Part shown: positions 32,778 through 42,649 of the stretch, in pieces
How the letters are laid out: each line of letters begins with the position of its first letter
Numbering within the stretch: position 1 is the first letter of the stretch
Virus record (IMG/VR): IMGVR_UViG_3300045747_000167
Span: 1-64,000 of that record
Length of the DNA: 64,000 nt
Source: a virus
Strand: one strand, 5' to 3'
Program-made: the position numbers and the translations under genes
The notes under the pieces: generated by a model
What the model saw: the letters and a program-made list of their open reading frames with translations, nothing else
Databases searched by the model: none
What the model was told of the DNA's origin: nothing

Positions 32778-35700
32778 TTGGCTGAAGAGAACTGGTGGTC
32801 GAAGGACTCCCCGGCGCCGGCTCCTGCCGCCCGGCCAGCGCCGGATGACCAATGGTGGTCCCAGGATAGCCCGGCTGGCCCTACGCCGGCCGGTCAGCAA
32901 GCACAGGTCCGTGCCCAGACTGACGCCGACTTCTCGGGCCCCGAGCCAGGCATGGCCAGCCAGGCTGCCAAGGGCACGTTCGACTCTGTCGGTATGGGCG
33001 AGGGCGGCACCATCCGCACGGCCGGCGACATCGCTGGCGCCACGCCGGAAGGCTTCCTGGCCACCATGGGAAACCTCGGCGGCAAGCTGGTCAAGGGCAT
33101 CTCCGACGCTGCTGCCAAGGTGCCTGCGGTCAACATTGGCTTGCTGGGAGCGAAGGTTGGTGGCCTGGTCAGCAACAGTGTCGCGCACAAGTTCGCCGAT
33201 GAGACGACGGCGGCGGCGGGATACGCCACCCAGGAGGGCCGCGATCGGGTCGCTACCGCGCTGGCTGACCCGACTGCCCATCCGATCGAAGCCGCGCGCT
33301 ACGGCGCATCGCAGGCCGTCAGCGACTACGGCAAGAAGCAGCAGGAGTTCTACGCCGGCGAGCTGCACAAGGACGCTCCTGCGATGGAGCGCCAGAACAA
33401 GGAAGTCCAGGACGCCGAAGGCTTCTGGAACACGGTCGCCACCTCGCTCGCCAACCCGCTGTCGCTCACCAGCACCGTGGCCCAGTCGTTCCCCGACATG
33501 GCCGCTGGCATGGGCATCAGCCGGGCTGCCATGCTCGGCAAGCAGATCCTATCAACCCCGGTTGGTAAACAGGCGCTGGCCGCCGGCGAAGAGGCATTCC
33601 AGAAGACGATCCTCGATGCTGCCGGGAACCCCGCCACCTTCGCGGACGCCAGCAAGTTGGCAGCCGCCGCGCGCCAGCAGGCCATCAAGGACACGCTCAA
33701 GGCCAACCAGGGTGCGCTCGAGGGCATCGCTGGCGGCGCCGGCCTGATCGCAGAGTCGGTGCAGTCTGGCGGCAACACGCGCCAGGCTGTGCAGGACTTC
33801 GTCAGCCAGCGGCCCGACATGGAGCTGCAGCGGGACAACGCGACATACCGCGACCTGCGCATCCACCACAGCGAGGAAGAGGCCAAGGCCATGCTGGGCG
33901 ATCAGCTCGGCAACCAGGCCGCCGGCTCATCGGCCCTGTGGACTGGCGCCATGGGCAAGGTGTCCGGCGCTGCTGACGCCTGGGGCCACACGATCGGCGG
34001 CGGCAAGGTCACCGGCAAGCAGGCCCTGACCGGCACCCTCAAGGAGGGCGGCCAGGAGATGCTGCAGAACCCTGGCGAGGACTTCGCCAAGTACGAGGCA
34101 CAGGTCCAGGCCGACCCGACGCAGAAGTTCGACCTCGGCGGCTCGATGGCGCAGGGCCTGATGGGCGGCGTGGCGCAGGGCGGCGGCATGCACGGCACTG
34201 GCTACGTGGCCAGCCGCTCCCGCACCGACCCCACAGAGCCTGCCGTGCTGCTTGCCGGCCGCCCTGTCACGGGCTACACCGATGCGCAACTGAAGCAGTA
34301 CTCCGAGTCCGGCGTGCTCACCGCGCCGGTGAAGGAGAAGGTCGACGCTGAGATCGCGCGCCGCGCGCAGCCAGGGGCTGCCCCGGCGCAAGGAGACGCA
34401 CTTGACACCGCGGTCGACAAGTACGCAGCCGGGCTTCCCGGAGAGGGTAAGCCGGGCCCTGCAGATGCAGGGGGTGCCGGAGCTGGAGTCGCAGGCGCTG
34501 GCCAGGCTGGTGGCCTCGACCCCGCCCGGGTCGCCCGTGACCGTGCCACCCTACCTGCACAGGGCGATGGACTGCCTGGGCAGGCTGGTGCGCCTGCAGT
34601 AGGCAGCATCATCCCGAAGCCTGCAACCACGCAAGGAACACTCGATGCCATCGAAGAGCAAGCGGCTGAAGCGCGCCGCCAAGCAGCGGCTGATGTTGAG
34701 TCTCGCCAGGAAACAGATCGCAAGGCAGCGCTGCGTGGAGGCGACCCAGCCCAGCCCAACCCTCTCGACAACCTCGCCAACGCTGATGCCGCCCAACGAT
34801 CTGCCGGTGTGCGACTGGTCGTGGCAGACCATGGCGGCAGCGCCACTTCGGGAGTGTCCCACCTGGAGTCTGCGAGAACGCGAAACGACGCCAGCCTGGT
34901 CAGTGGCCGCGCCTCTCTAGCCAAGCTGGGCGGCAGCGTCCCAGACCTGCAGCCGATCCAGGACCGTGGCCTGTTCCGCCGGGCCAGCGCAGTGGCAGAC
35001 GCGATCGAGTCCGTGACGGGGTCAAGGCCGGTGCTGTACCACGACACGCGCTCCGGTGCAGCCGACGGCTTCGAGCACAACGGCGTGGCCTACGTGAACG
35101 CCGGCAACCTGGAGCAGAGCCTCCAGCACACGGTCTTCCACGAGACCTTCCACGTCGCCGAGCGCCGCGCGCGGCAGGGCGATGCGTCGGCCCAGCAGTT
35201 CGTCAAGACCGCCGAGTCGATCTTCGACATGATCTCGCAGGAGGGCCGGAAGGCCTACGCGGAGAAGTACCTCTTCAAGCACCAGCTCGAGAACGGCGCC
35301 ATGACCGCCGAAGAAGCGCTGGCTCACCCGAAGCTGAAGAGCGAGATGATCGCCGACTTCTTCGGCCAACGTGGCAACGACGCCAAGTTCATCCGCCACC
35401 TGGCGCAGCGCTCGCCGGAGCACTTCGGTGGCTTCGCCCGCCGGTGGATCGACTCGCTGACCAACATGATCCAGCAGCTGCGTGGCTCGCGCGGCAGCTA
35501 CGGTGCGAAGGACATCGACCAGTACATCCAGAAGCTGAGCCACGCCAAGGCGGTGGCTGCCAGTGCGCTGATCCAATGGCGGCGCGACAACCCGCGCTTC
35601 GCCTCCAACCTGCCGGCCCCGGGCGAGACGCATCGCCCCGCCAACGCGCGCCAGGCCCGCCTGGACGACCTGCTGTCGGACGACACGCACGCCGCGGTGA

Positions 35701-38700
35701 CGGGCTACAAGCAGAGCGCCAAGCAGACCTACGACGTCCTCGAGCCCGGCGCCCGCACGCGCGCCGAGGCGCAGCTCGCCCCGCAGCTCAAGCTGGCCGA
35801 GGAGGCAAAGCCCGAGTTCGACCGCCGCCTGATCAACATCGCGAACCAGCTGGGCGGCGAGGCGCAGACCCCGCCGGTGAAGGGCATGCAGCGCGCCGCG
35901 GTGCGCCTGGTCGTGGACCACAAGGGCGACAATCTGAAAACTACCGACCTGCTGCGCGGATCGGTGGTGGTGCCGTCCCTGAGCGACATCCCGGCTGCCA
36001 TGCGCGCGGTCGGCGCCAACTTCCCCGTGGTCCGCACGAAGGACCGCTTCACGACGCCCACGAACGACGGCTACCGCGACGTGCTGATGAACGTCCGCAT
36101 GCCCAATGGCCTGGTCGCCGAGGTGCAGATCCACACGCCCGAGACTGCGGCCGCGCGCCAGGCCGGGCACGGTATCTACGAGGATGCCCGCGCGCACCGC
36201 GCCGCCGGCAACGAGGCGGCTGCCGCGCCGCTGGACGACCTGACCCGGCAACTGCATGGGCAGGCCTACCAGAAGGCGCTGGGTGGCGCCGCGCCGGCGT
36301 TCAGCACGAAGCAGTACCCAATGGCCCCGGCTGGAACACGGTACGAAGAGCACGCCAAGGCGCCGACCATGATGAGCCCTGACGAGTTCTTGAGTCAGGT
36401 GCGGCCGCTTGACATTGACGAGGCGTCTCGAGACAACATCGATGACCTCAAGCGGCACATCGAGAGTGGAGGGAAGCTGGATCCGCTGCACATCCGCAAG
36501 GATGGCAAGGAGGACGGCCGGCACCGTGCTGTGGCCTCGCGTGAGCTTGGCATCAAGCTGGTGCCTGTGATTGATGAGCGCGAAGCTACCAGCTTCAGCG
36601 ACAAGCAGGATCCCGGCACCGAAGACGGCGCACCACAGCCCGCCTGGGAGGCGCCGAAGCACAGCCGTGCCGGCGAGGTGACCGACAACGCCCGCTACCA
36701 GAGCGGCGCGCGCAAGGGGCAGTACATCGGTGCGCCGGCCAAGTACAACACGCCGGCCAAGATCCCGACGCTGCGCCGCGCCTTCCTGAACCTGGCGCGC
36801 GAGGGCGAGGCCGGGCGCTTCTGGTACGAGAACAGCGGTCACGCGGTCCTGCAGATGACCTTCAACGACCGGGCCGAGGCGCGCCGGTTCATCGCCCTGC
36901 TGGCCATCTACTCGCCCCAAGCGAAGGTCGATGCCAACACCACGATGGCACTGCGCGCGTGGGCCCAGTACAAGGCTGGCGTTCCAATCGACACGAAGAC
37001 TGCTGACCTCGACGCCAAGGCCGACGCGATCCTCTACAAGGGTCAGCAGTGGGAGGGCGAGAAGACCAACAACTTCTTCCGCAACCTGTTGCGCCAGGTC
37101 GACGAGCAGTCTGGCTCGAAGGACCAGCAGGGCGTCACGGTCGACATGTGGATGATGCGCGCCGCCGGCTACGACAAGGATTCCCCTACCGACGCCAACT
37201 ACCTCTTCGTCGAGAACGAAACCAATCGGCTGGCCAAGGAGCTTGGCTGGGAGCCGCAGCAGGTCCAGGCCGCGATCTGGGTGGCGATGAAGGCGCGCCT
37301 GGAGAACGCTGAAGTCAAGGCCGCCACAGAGAAGGAGTCGACTCGCAAGGGCTACATGCACTACGAGGACAAGGTCGACCCCGAGACCGGCAAGACCAAA
37401 CAGGTGCGCGTGGTCGACGATGAGGTCAAGCATCGCCGCGTCTGGCTCAAGCATGCGATGGCGCTTGCCGTCAGCGAGGGCGACACGCAGCGCGCCAAGT
37501 TCGACTTCAGCGACGGCCTGCGCCGGCACCTGGGCCAGATCAGCTGGGAGGCGAAGCCTGGCCGCCCGACTGGCATCCTGCCCGGCATCCACACTGCCAG
37601 CTACCAGCAGCAGGCCGAGTTCCAGAAAGCGGCTGCAGAGGCCATGACGGGGCCGCATGGGGAGGATCTGCTGGCTCAGAAGCTGGGCTTGCTCCGCGAC
37701 GGCCAGGTGGCTGCTCCGGGCGTGTGGCAGTCCGACGTCGGCGCCGGCATGCAGTACATGGTCCCGATGATCCCGTTGAAGGGCGCCAAGCAGGGCCAGT
37801 TCGGCGTCGCGCCGGAAGTGGCCAAGAACCTGAACGTCTACGCCGCAACGCTTGGCCTGCTGTTCCGCCAGGATGGCGTTGGCTGGCACCGCCCGTTCTT
37901 CACCGCCACCGGCCCGAAGGCCAACGCAGTCGACGTCAGGATCGGCCGCCCGCTGACGCCCGAGGAGGCAAGCTCTCTCTGGACCGAGGTCGACAAGGAG
38001 CTGCGCGCCGCCGGCCTGCCGGACTGGGAAAAGAATGCCGCTCTGGTGTCAAGCCCCCAAGGCATGCGCCTGATCCAGTTCGGAATCATGGACAATGTCG
38101 CCTTCTACAAGGCGATGACGAAGGCGGTCGACCGGGCGTTCCCGGGAGACATCGACGTCAAGCTGGGCAAGTTTGCCAGCGTTGGCGACATGCCTACGAA
38201 CGACTGGAAGGTTCACCAAAATGGCGAAGATTACGCATCTCGGATTGCTGAAGCCGGGCGATCCGATGTTCTCGGGTTCGCCCGAGATGTTCTCGCGCCG
38301 CGCGTTCAAGCCCTCTTCGAAGACTTCAGCCAGCGATACGGCTGGGGCGACCCCGGCCAGCTCAGCTTCTCCGGCAAGCAGCGAGACGCCGGAGACGGAA
38401 GCGGACGGGATCAGGGCGGAAGCCTTGCGCCGCTCCCAGGTGCGCCAGCTGTTCAAGGCGCCGCCGGACCAGACCCCCGACTCACAGGGGTAGCGCACGC
38501 CTACGCGGCTGAGCGCGGCATCCAGCTGCGCCGCCAGGCCGAGTACGTCCAGGTCGACCCAGAGCGCGCCGCGCGCATCGCGGCCGCCTACGACGCGATG
38601 CCGCACGCGCCGAACGACCCGCGCGTCAAGGCAGCCTACGCCGACCTGATCCAGCAGACCACGGACCAGTTCCACGCCCTGGAGAAGGCCGGCTACAAGT

Positions 38701-41700
38701 TCACCTTCTTCGACGGCGCGACAGACCCCTACAAGGGCAACCCCTGGAACGCGATGCGAGACCTGCGCGCCAACAAGCGCATGGCGGTCTACGGCACCTA
38801 TGACGGCTACGGCACCGAGGGCGTCACCAAGGGGATGATCGAGGACAACCCCATGCTGGCCGACACCGGCATGCGCTGGCCCGACCAGAAGGGTGTGATG
38901 CATCCGGTCCTGGCCAACGACCTGTTCCGCGCCGTGCATGACGCCTTCGGCCACGGTCTGGAGGGCGCCGGCTTCCGCGCGCAGGGTGAGGAGAACGCCT
39001 GGCAGGCGCACGCTCGCATGTTCACTGGCGACGCCGTCGGCGCGATCACCAGCGAGACCCGCGGTCAGAACAGCTGGCTGAACTACGGCCCCTATGGCGA
39101 GAAGAACCGCACCGCCAAGGTCAAGGACACCGTCTTCGCCGACCAGAAGACCGGGCTGATGCCGGAGTGGACCTGGACCGAGGGGAGCGTCGGCGACGAG
39201 GGCGGAATCAACGAGTCCCGCAAGCAGCCACCGGTTCCCAACGGCCACCTCCAGACCGATCTGCCCGAGGAGGGCAAGATCCAGGCTGGCCGCCGCGTCG
39301 TGCAGGACCAGCATCTCCGCATGCGCCAGCTGCGCGAGTGGGCGACCGAGAACGGCGCCCGCCTGACGCCAGCCTCCGACGCCTACGCCACCGAGGAGCG
39401 CATGCACGGCCGCATGGCCAGCAAGATCGAGGACTTCCGCGAGAAGACCATCAAGCCGCTGGTCGAGAAGACGCAGGCCGCCGGCTTCACCATGGACCAG
39501 GTGGCCGAGGTTCTGCACGCCGAGCACGCCCGCGAGCGCAACGAGCAGGTCGCCAAGATTAACCCGAAGATGCCAGACGCCGGCAGCGGCATGGCCACCG
39601 CCGACGCACGCGCCATCCTGGCCCGCACCACGCCCGAGCTGCGGCAGCTGGCACGCCAGTGGCAGGCCATCACGATCGCCTCGCGCGACGTGCTGCTGAA
39701 GGCAGGGATCATCAGCCAGGACATGGCCGACCGCTGGGACGCGACCTACAAGCACTACGTGCCCCTGAAGGGCGGCGACGAAGAGAGCGCGGCGCGCACC
39801 GGCACCGGGCAGGGCCTGAGCGTGAACGGCAAGCAGAAGCGCGCCATGGGCCACAACGCCCGCGAAGAGCACATCGTCGAGAACATCCTGCAGGACTACG
39901 AGCGCTCGGTCATGCTGGCCGAGAAGAACCGCGTCGGGCAGTCGATGATGCTGTGGCTGACCGAGATGAACGACCCGCGGGTGGGCACCGTCTCGCAGCC
40001 GGTCAAGCGTGCCACCCTGATGCCGACCGCGAGCTACGACGTGCGCGGCGTGGGCCTGAGTGTGGCCACCTTCGACACCCGAGCCGAGGCCGACAAGTTC
40101 ATCCGACAGCAGATCGCCGCCAACTCGCCGGGCGCCAAGCGCCTGAACGTCGTCAAGACGCTGGGCGACCCGACGGTGCAGTACCGCTCGCGCCCGCAGC
40201 TCGAAGAGAACGAGGCGATGGTCTACGTCAAGGGGCACGCCATCCGCATGCAGCTCGTCGACCCGCTGCTGGCCCAGAGCTACAAGAAGCTGAACGCCGA
40301 CGGCATGAACCGTCTGATCGCCATCAGCAGGGCATTCCAGACCTACCTGTCGCGCGCCTACACCGGCTACAACCCGGCCTTCATCGTGCGCAACATGATC
40401 CGCGACTTCGGCAGCGGCACGATCAAGCTGACCGGAAACTTCGGCGCCGGCACGACGGCCAAGATCATCGGGAAGTACCCAGGCGCCCTGGCCAGCATGC
40501 TTCGCTACAGCATGACCGGCAAGAGCACGCCGGCGATCGACGGCTACCGGGCCAACGGCGGCAGCACGGGCGCCGCCTGGCTGAGCGACATGGAGCGGAT
40601 CGGGCTGAACATCCAGCACGACTTCGAGCGCTACCAGGGCGTGATGGCCCAGGTGAAGCAGGGCAAGCCCGGCGCGGCCGCGCGCGTCGCCGCTCGCAAG
40701 GTGGTCGGCAGCCTGGTGGGCTGGATCGAGCACCTGAACGCCGCGACCGAAAACGCCATGCGGTTGGCCACCTACCAGGAGATCCTGAAGGAGACCGGCT
40801 CGCCCGAGCAGGCCGCCAGCGCTGCCAAGAACAGCACCGTCAACTTCAACCGCAAGGGCGAGAAGACCTCGACGCTGGCTGCCCTGTACCTGTTCTTCAA
40901 CCCGAGCGTGCAGGACACCGCCAGCGTGGTCGAGACGATGACCCGCGGCGCGCACAAGGAGCAGGCGTGGGCCCTGTGCGCCGCCATGACAACCCTGGCC
41001 TTCACCGCGGCCGCGCTGCAGTTCGGCGGCGACGATGACGCCTACGAGGAGTGGAAGAAGCTCAGCGACTACACCCGCGACAAGAACCTGGTGATCCGGA
41101 TCGGCAAGGGCAAGTACGTCACCATCCCAGTGCCGTTCGGGTTCGGCTTCTTCCACACGCTGGGCAACAGCCTCTTCATGATGAGCAAGGGCGAGAGCGC
41201 CAACTCGCTGTCGGTCGGCGTGGCCGCCAACATCCTGGACCACTTCAGCCCGGTCGGCAACCCGATCAACGGCGCCAAAACATGGGGCACGATCAACGGC
41301 AAAGGCCTGGTGGAACTCACCCCCGGGCTGGTCGGCGGCGACCTGTTCCGCGACCTGTTCCGCTGGGCCATCGCCAACCGCACCTCGCTGGGCGGCGACA
41401 TCGTTCCGGACTCGAAGTTCGACGAGGGCCGCCCCAACTTCCTGCGCGAGAACCGCAGCACGAAGGGCACCGCCTTCGACGCCGTGTCGCGCGGCCTGAG
41501 CGACGCCACCGGTGGCACGCCGACGCAGGGCGGCAAGGTCGACATCAGCCCCGAGACGCTGAAGTTCTGGTTCGGCGCGATCTCTGGCGGCACGGGCACG
41601 TTCATCTCCGACGCCTTCGCCCTGGCCGGACTGGGTGTGCGCGCAGCGGTGGCGCCGGCCGGCGAGGACATCTCGTCGCTCAAGCCCGAGATGCACGAGA

Positions 41701-42086
41701 TACCCATCGCGAAGGACTACGTCCGCGAGTCAGGCGTCAAGGATGCCCGCCGCGCCTTCTGGGAGGCCTCCAACGAGGCCAAGCTGGCCATCGCAGACCT
41801 CAAGCGCGCCACCAAGGCTGGCGATGAGGTCGGGGCCGAGCGGGTCTACAACGAGAAGGGCGAGATCCTGCATCTGGCCGGGCTGCAGAAGAGCCTCGGC
41901 AAGATGATCTCAGCGCAGCGCGACCAGGTGGAGGCGATCAACGCCGACAAGACCACCAGCCTGGCGTTCAAGCGCGCCGCGGTGGCGCGCCTGGAGAAGG
42001 AAGAGACCGAGATCTACGACGACTTCCTGCGGGCTGCTACTGAGGCCGGGCACGCTACCGAGGCGCGGAAGGCGGCGGGGCGCTGA
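32778..42086 (+). CDS. Giant polyvalent virion protein (3102 residues)
   Basis: One uninterrupted frame begins with TTG after GTAGGAGCCCGCC. Recognisable parts in order are as follows. About 750-860 is a metallopeptidase-like motif HETFH (His788, Glu789, His792). About 1025-1135 is a RelA/SpoT-like fold (RGSVVVPS, KDRFTTPTNDGYRDVLMNV, EVQIHTPE). About 1198-1268 is a ParB-like segment (DPLHIRKDGKEDGRHRAVASRELG). About 1330-1485 resembles a polyvalent-protein DUF. About 1905-2135 has HDAFGHGLEGAGFRAQGEENAWQAH. About 2650-2810 is an LPD38-like segment with a hydrophobic stretch. A charged coiled coil forms the C-terminus. This fits the polyvalent protein class, whose members are injected with phage DNA to counter host defences. 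Confidence 0.85.
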   Translation: MAEENWWSKDSPAPAPAARPAPDDQWWSQDSPAGPTPAGQQAQVRAQTDADFSGPEPGMASQAAKGTFDSVGMGEGGTIRTAGDIAGATPEGFLATMGNLGGKLVKGISDAAAKVPAVNIGLLGAKVGGLVSNSVAHKFADETTAAAGYATQEGRDRVATALADPTAHPIEAARYGASQAVSDYGKKQQEFYAGELHKDAPAMERQNKEVQDAEGFWNTVATSLANPLSLTSTVAQSFPDMAAGMGISRAAMLGKQILSTPVGKQALAAGEEAFQKTILDAAGNPATFADASKLAAAARQQAIKDTLKANQGALEGIAGGAGLIAESVQSGGNTRQAVQDFVSQRPDMELQRDNATYRDLRIHHSEEEAKAMLGDQLGNQAAGSSALWTGAMGKVSGAADAWGHTIGGGKVTGKQALTGTLKEGGQEMLQNPGEDFAKYEAQVQADPTQKFDLGGSMAQGLMGGVAQGGGMHGTGYVASRSRTDPTEPAVLLAGRPVTGYTDAQLKQYSESGVLTAPVKEKVDAEIARRAQPGAAPAQGDALDTAVDKYAAGLPGEGKPGPADAGGAGAGVAGAGQAGGLDPARVARDRATLPAQGDGLPGQAGAPAVGSIIPKPATTQGTLDAIEEQAAEARRQAAADVESRQETDRKAALRGGDPAQPNPLDNLANADAAQRSAGVRLVVADHGGSATSGVSHLESARTRNDASLVSGRASLAKLGGSVPDLQPIQDRGLFRRASAVADAIESVTGSRPVLYHDTRSGAADGFEHNGVAYVNAGNLEQSLQHTVFHETFHVAERRARQGDASAQQFVKTAESIFDMISQEGRKAYAEKYLFKHQLENGAMTAEEALAHPKLKSEMIADFFGQRGNDAKFIRHLAQRSPEHFGGFARRWIDSLTNMIQQLRGSRGSYGAKDIDQYIQKLSHAKAVAASALIQWRRDNPRFASNLPAPGETHRPANARQARLDDLLSDDTHAAVTGYKQSAKQTYDVLEPGARTRAEAQLAPQLKLAEEAKPEFDRRLINIANQLGGEAQTPPVKGMQRAAVRLVVDHKGDNLKTTDLLRGSVVVPSLSDIPAAMRAVGANFPVVRTKDRFTTPTNDGYRDVLMNVRMPNGLVAEVQIHTPETAAARQAGHGIYEDARAHRAAGNEAAAAPLDDLTRQLHGQAYQKALGGAAPAFSTKQYPMAPAGTRYEEHAKAPTMMSPDEFLSQVRPLDIDEASRDNIDDLKRHIESGGKLDPLHIRKDGKEDGRHRAVASRELGIKLVPVIDEREATSFSDKQDPGTEDGAPQPAWEAPKHSRAGEVTDNARYQSGARKGQYIGAPAKYNTPAKIPTLRRAFLNLAREGEAGRFWYENSGHAVLQMTFNDRAEARRFIALLAIYSPQAKVDANTTMALRAWAQYKAGVPIDTKTADLDAKADAILYKGQQWEGEKTNNFFRNLLRQVDEQSGSKDQQGVTVDMWMMRAAGYDKDSPTDANYLFVENETNRLAKELGWEPQQVQAAIWVAMKARLENAEVKAATEKESTRKGYMHYEDKVDPETGKTKQVRVVDDEVKHRRVWLKHAMALAVSEGDTQRAKFDFSDGLRRHLGQISWEAKPGRPTGILPGIHTASYQQQAEFQKAAAEAMTGPHGEDLLAQKLGLLRDGQVAAPGVWQSDVGAGMQYMVPMIPLKGAKQGQFGVAPEVAKNLNVYAATLGLLFRQDGVGWHRPFFTATGPKANAVDVRIGRPLTPEEASSLWTEVDKELRAAGLPDWEKNAALVSSPQGMRLIQFGIMDNVAFYKAMTKAVDRAFPGDIDVKLGKFASVGDMPTNDWKVHQNGEDYASRIAEAGRSDVLGFARDVLAPRVQALFEDFSQRYGWGDPGQLSFSGKQRDAGDGSGRDQGGSLAPLPGAPAVQGAAGPDPRLTGVAHAYAAERGIQLRRQAEYVQVDPERAARIAAAYDAMPHAPNDPRVKAAYADLIQQTTDQFHALEKAGYKFTFFDGATDPYKGNPWNAMRDLRANKRMAVYGTYDGYGTEGVTKGMIEDNPMLADTGMRWPDQKGVMHPVLANDLFRAVHDAFGHGLEGAGFRAQGEENAWQAHARMFTGDAVGAITSETRGQNSWLNYGPYGEKNRTAKVKDTVFADQKTGLMPEWTWTEGSVGDEGGINESRKQPPVPNGHLQTDLPEEGKIQAGRRVVQDQHLRMRQLREWATENGARLTPASDAYATEERMHGRMASKIEDFREKTIKPLVEKTQAAGFTMDQVAEVLHAEHARERNEQVAKINPKMPDAGSGMATADARAILARTTPELRQLARQWQAITIASRDVLLKAGIISQDMADRWDATYKHYVPLKGGDEESAARTGTGQGLSVNGKQKRAMGHNAREEHIVENILQDYERSVMLAEKNRVGQSMMLWLTEMNDPRVGTVSQPVKRATLMPTASYDVRGVGLSVATFDTRAEADKFIRQQIAANSPGAKRLNVVKTLGDPTVQYRSRPQLEENEAMVYVKGHAIRMQLVDPLLAQSYKKLNADGMNRLIAISRAFQTYLSRAYTGYNPAFIVRNMIRDFGSGTIKLTGNFGAGTTAKIIGKYPGALASMLRYSMTGKSTPAIDGYRANGGSTGAAWLSDMERIGLNIQHDFERYQGVMAQVKQGKPGAAARVAARKVVGSLVGWIEHLNAATENAMRLATYQEILKETGSPEQAASAAKNSTVNFNRKGEKTSTLAALYLFFNPSVQDTASVVETMTRGAHKEQAWALCAAMTTLAFTAAALQFGGDDDAYEEWKKLSDYTRDKNLVIRIGKGKYVTIPVPFGFGFFHTLGNSLFMMSKGESANSLSVGVAANILDHFSPVGNPINGAKTWGTINGKGLVELTPGLVGGDLFRDLFRWAIANRTSLGGDIVPDSKFDEGRPNFLRENRSTKGTAFDAVSRGLSDATGGTPTQGGKVDISPETLKFWFGAISGGTGTFISDAFALAGLGVRAAVAPAGEDISSLKPEMHEIPIAKDYVRESGVKDARRAFWEASNEAKLAIADLKRATKAGDEVGAERVYNEKGEILHLAGLQKSLGKMISAQRDQVEAINADKTTSLAFKRAAVARLEKEETEIYDDFLRAATEAGHATEARKAAGR

Positions 42087-42285
42087 TCCTGTGCTCGATC
42101 TCTCCGTCGCAATCTTCAGCCCAGCCATGGCGGTCGATGCTGTGCATGCGGCCTTGCAGGTACTCATAGGCCCACTGGTAGGCCGCGATCGCGCGCCCAG
42201 CCTCATCCAGCAGGGCCGCGATGTCGTCCGCGCCCTCGTTCCGGCATAGGTCTGCCTCGTCGCTGAGGCGCTCTTGAAGCGTCAT
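42055..42285 (-). CDS. Small hypothetical protein
   Basis: The 76-residue product (MTLQERLSDEADLCRNEGADDIAALLDEAGRAIAAYQW) is helical and resembles small phage proteins of unknown function that count on an N-terminal Leu-Cys-Arg/Ala-Leu-Leu pattern. The ATG overlaps the upstream stop (TGATG). The 3' end overlaps the convergent giant gene by 32 bp. It is the last gene of the leftward operon, beyond attP. Confidence 0.62.
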   Translation of the reverse strand: MTLQERLSDEADLCRNEGADDIAALLDEAGRAIAAYQWAYEYLQGRMHSIDRHGWAEDCDGEIEHRISAPPPSAPR

Positions 42286-42500
42286 CACAGAATCCTCATC
42301 CGTTCACTGACCACGATAGAGCCGTAGCACACGTCCACGGCGGGCTCTTCCATCCAGACGCCCAGCTCCCACGGGATGGCGCCGCTGATCACGAAGCGCT
42401 CGATCTCGAGCAGGCTCTGCAGCTTGATCTGCTGGATGGCGGCCTGGACCTGTGGGACCATCTCCGCACCGACGAGGTGAGCAAGGGGCTCTGGGTTCAT
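42285..42500 (-). CDS. Small hypothetical protein
   Basis: The 71-residue product (MNPEPLAHLVGAEMVPQVQAAIQQIKLQSLLEIERFVISGAIPWELGVWMEEPAVDVCYGSIVV) has one long N-terminal helix and a short beta part. It was not recognised. It starts about 110 bases beyond the attP core as read leftward, and is translationally coupled to the next gene. Confidence 0.58.
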   Translation of the reverse strand: MNPEPLAHLVGAEMVPQVQAAIQQIKLQSLLEIERFVISGAIPWELGVWMEEPAVDVCYGSIVVSERMRIL

Positions 42501-42558
42501 TGTCTGTTACATCCTGGGGGGCTGGTGGGGGGATGACCGTGGGGCGTCGAGTACCAAT

Positions 42559-42592
42559 GCGTATGTGCCTCCTGCCGTAAGGCACGTATGCC
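42559..42592. repeat. Direct and inverted repeats beside attP
   Basis: GTATGTGCCT (42561-42570) and CGTATGCCT (42585-42593) are near-copies in direct orientation. GTGCCT (42565-42570) and AGGCAC (42580-42585) form an inverted repeat. Located 20-50 bp from the tRNA-derived core, they are candidate integrase arm-type or excisionase sites. Confidence 0.4.
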
Positions 42593-42612
42593 TACTCAGA
42601 GACGCGCATAGC

Positions 42613-42640
42613 TTGGGTTCGAGTCCCATCAGCCACCCCA
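42613..42640 (+). other. attP: attP core: 3' end of tRNA-His
   Basis: The sequence reads as the T-arm and acceptor end of a bacterial tRNA-His: GGGTTCGAGTCCCA, then TCAGCCACC and CCA. The discriminator C before CCA is diagnostic of tRNA-His. No other part of a tRNA is present upstream, so this is not a complete gene. Phages often integrate into tRNA 3' ends and restore the gene by carrying such a copy. Integrase lies about 1.6 kb to the right. Confidence 0.8.
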
Positions 42641-42649
42641 ACTATTTAC

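Noticed and set aside
35022-37889. 955-codon minus-strand frame inside the giant gene
   Set aside because: Same reason: a mirror of GC-rich third positions, no ribosome-binding site and no recognisable domain.
38049-41696. 1215-codon minus-strand frame inside the giant gene
   Set aside because: It is antisense to a well-supported coding frame, with composition typical of the complement of GC-rich codons and no known domain.
42559-42592. Terminator for the giant gene
   Set aside because: The inverted repeat has no T-run, is 470 bp past the stop and beside attP; arm-type sites fit better.
42613-42640. Complete tRNA-His gene
   Set aside because: Only the T-arm and acceptor 3' end are present. 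No D-arm or anticodon arm precedes them, so it is an attachment core rather than a gene.
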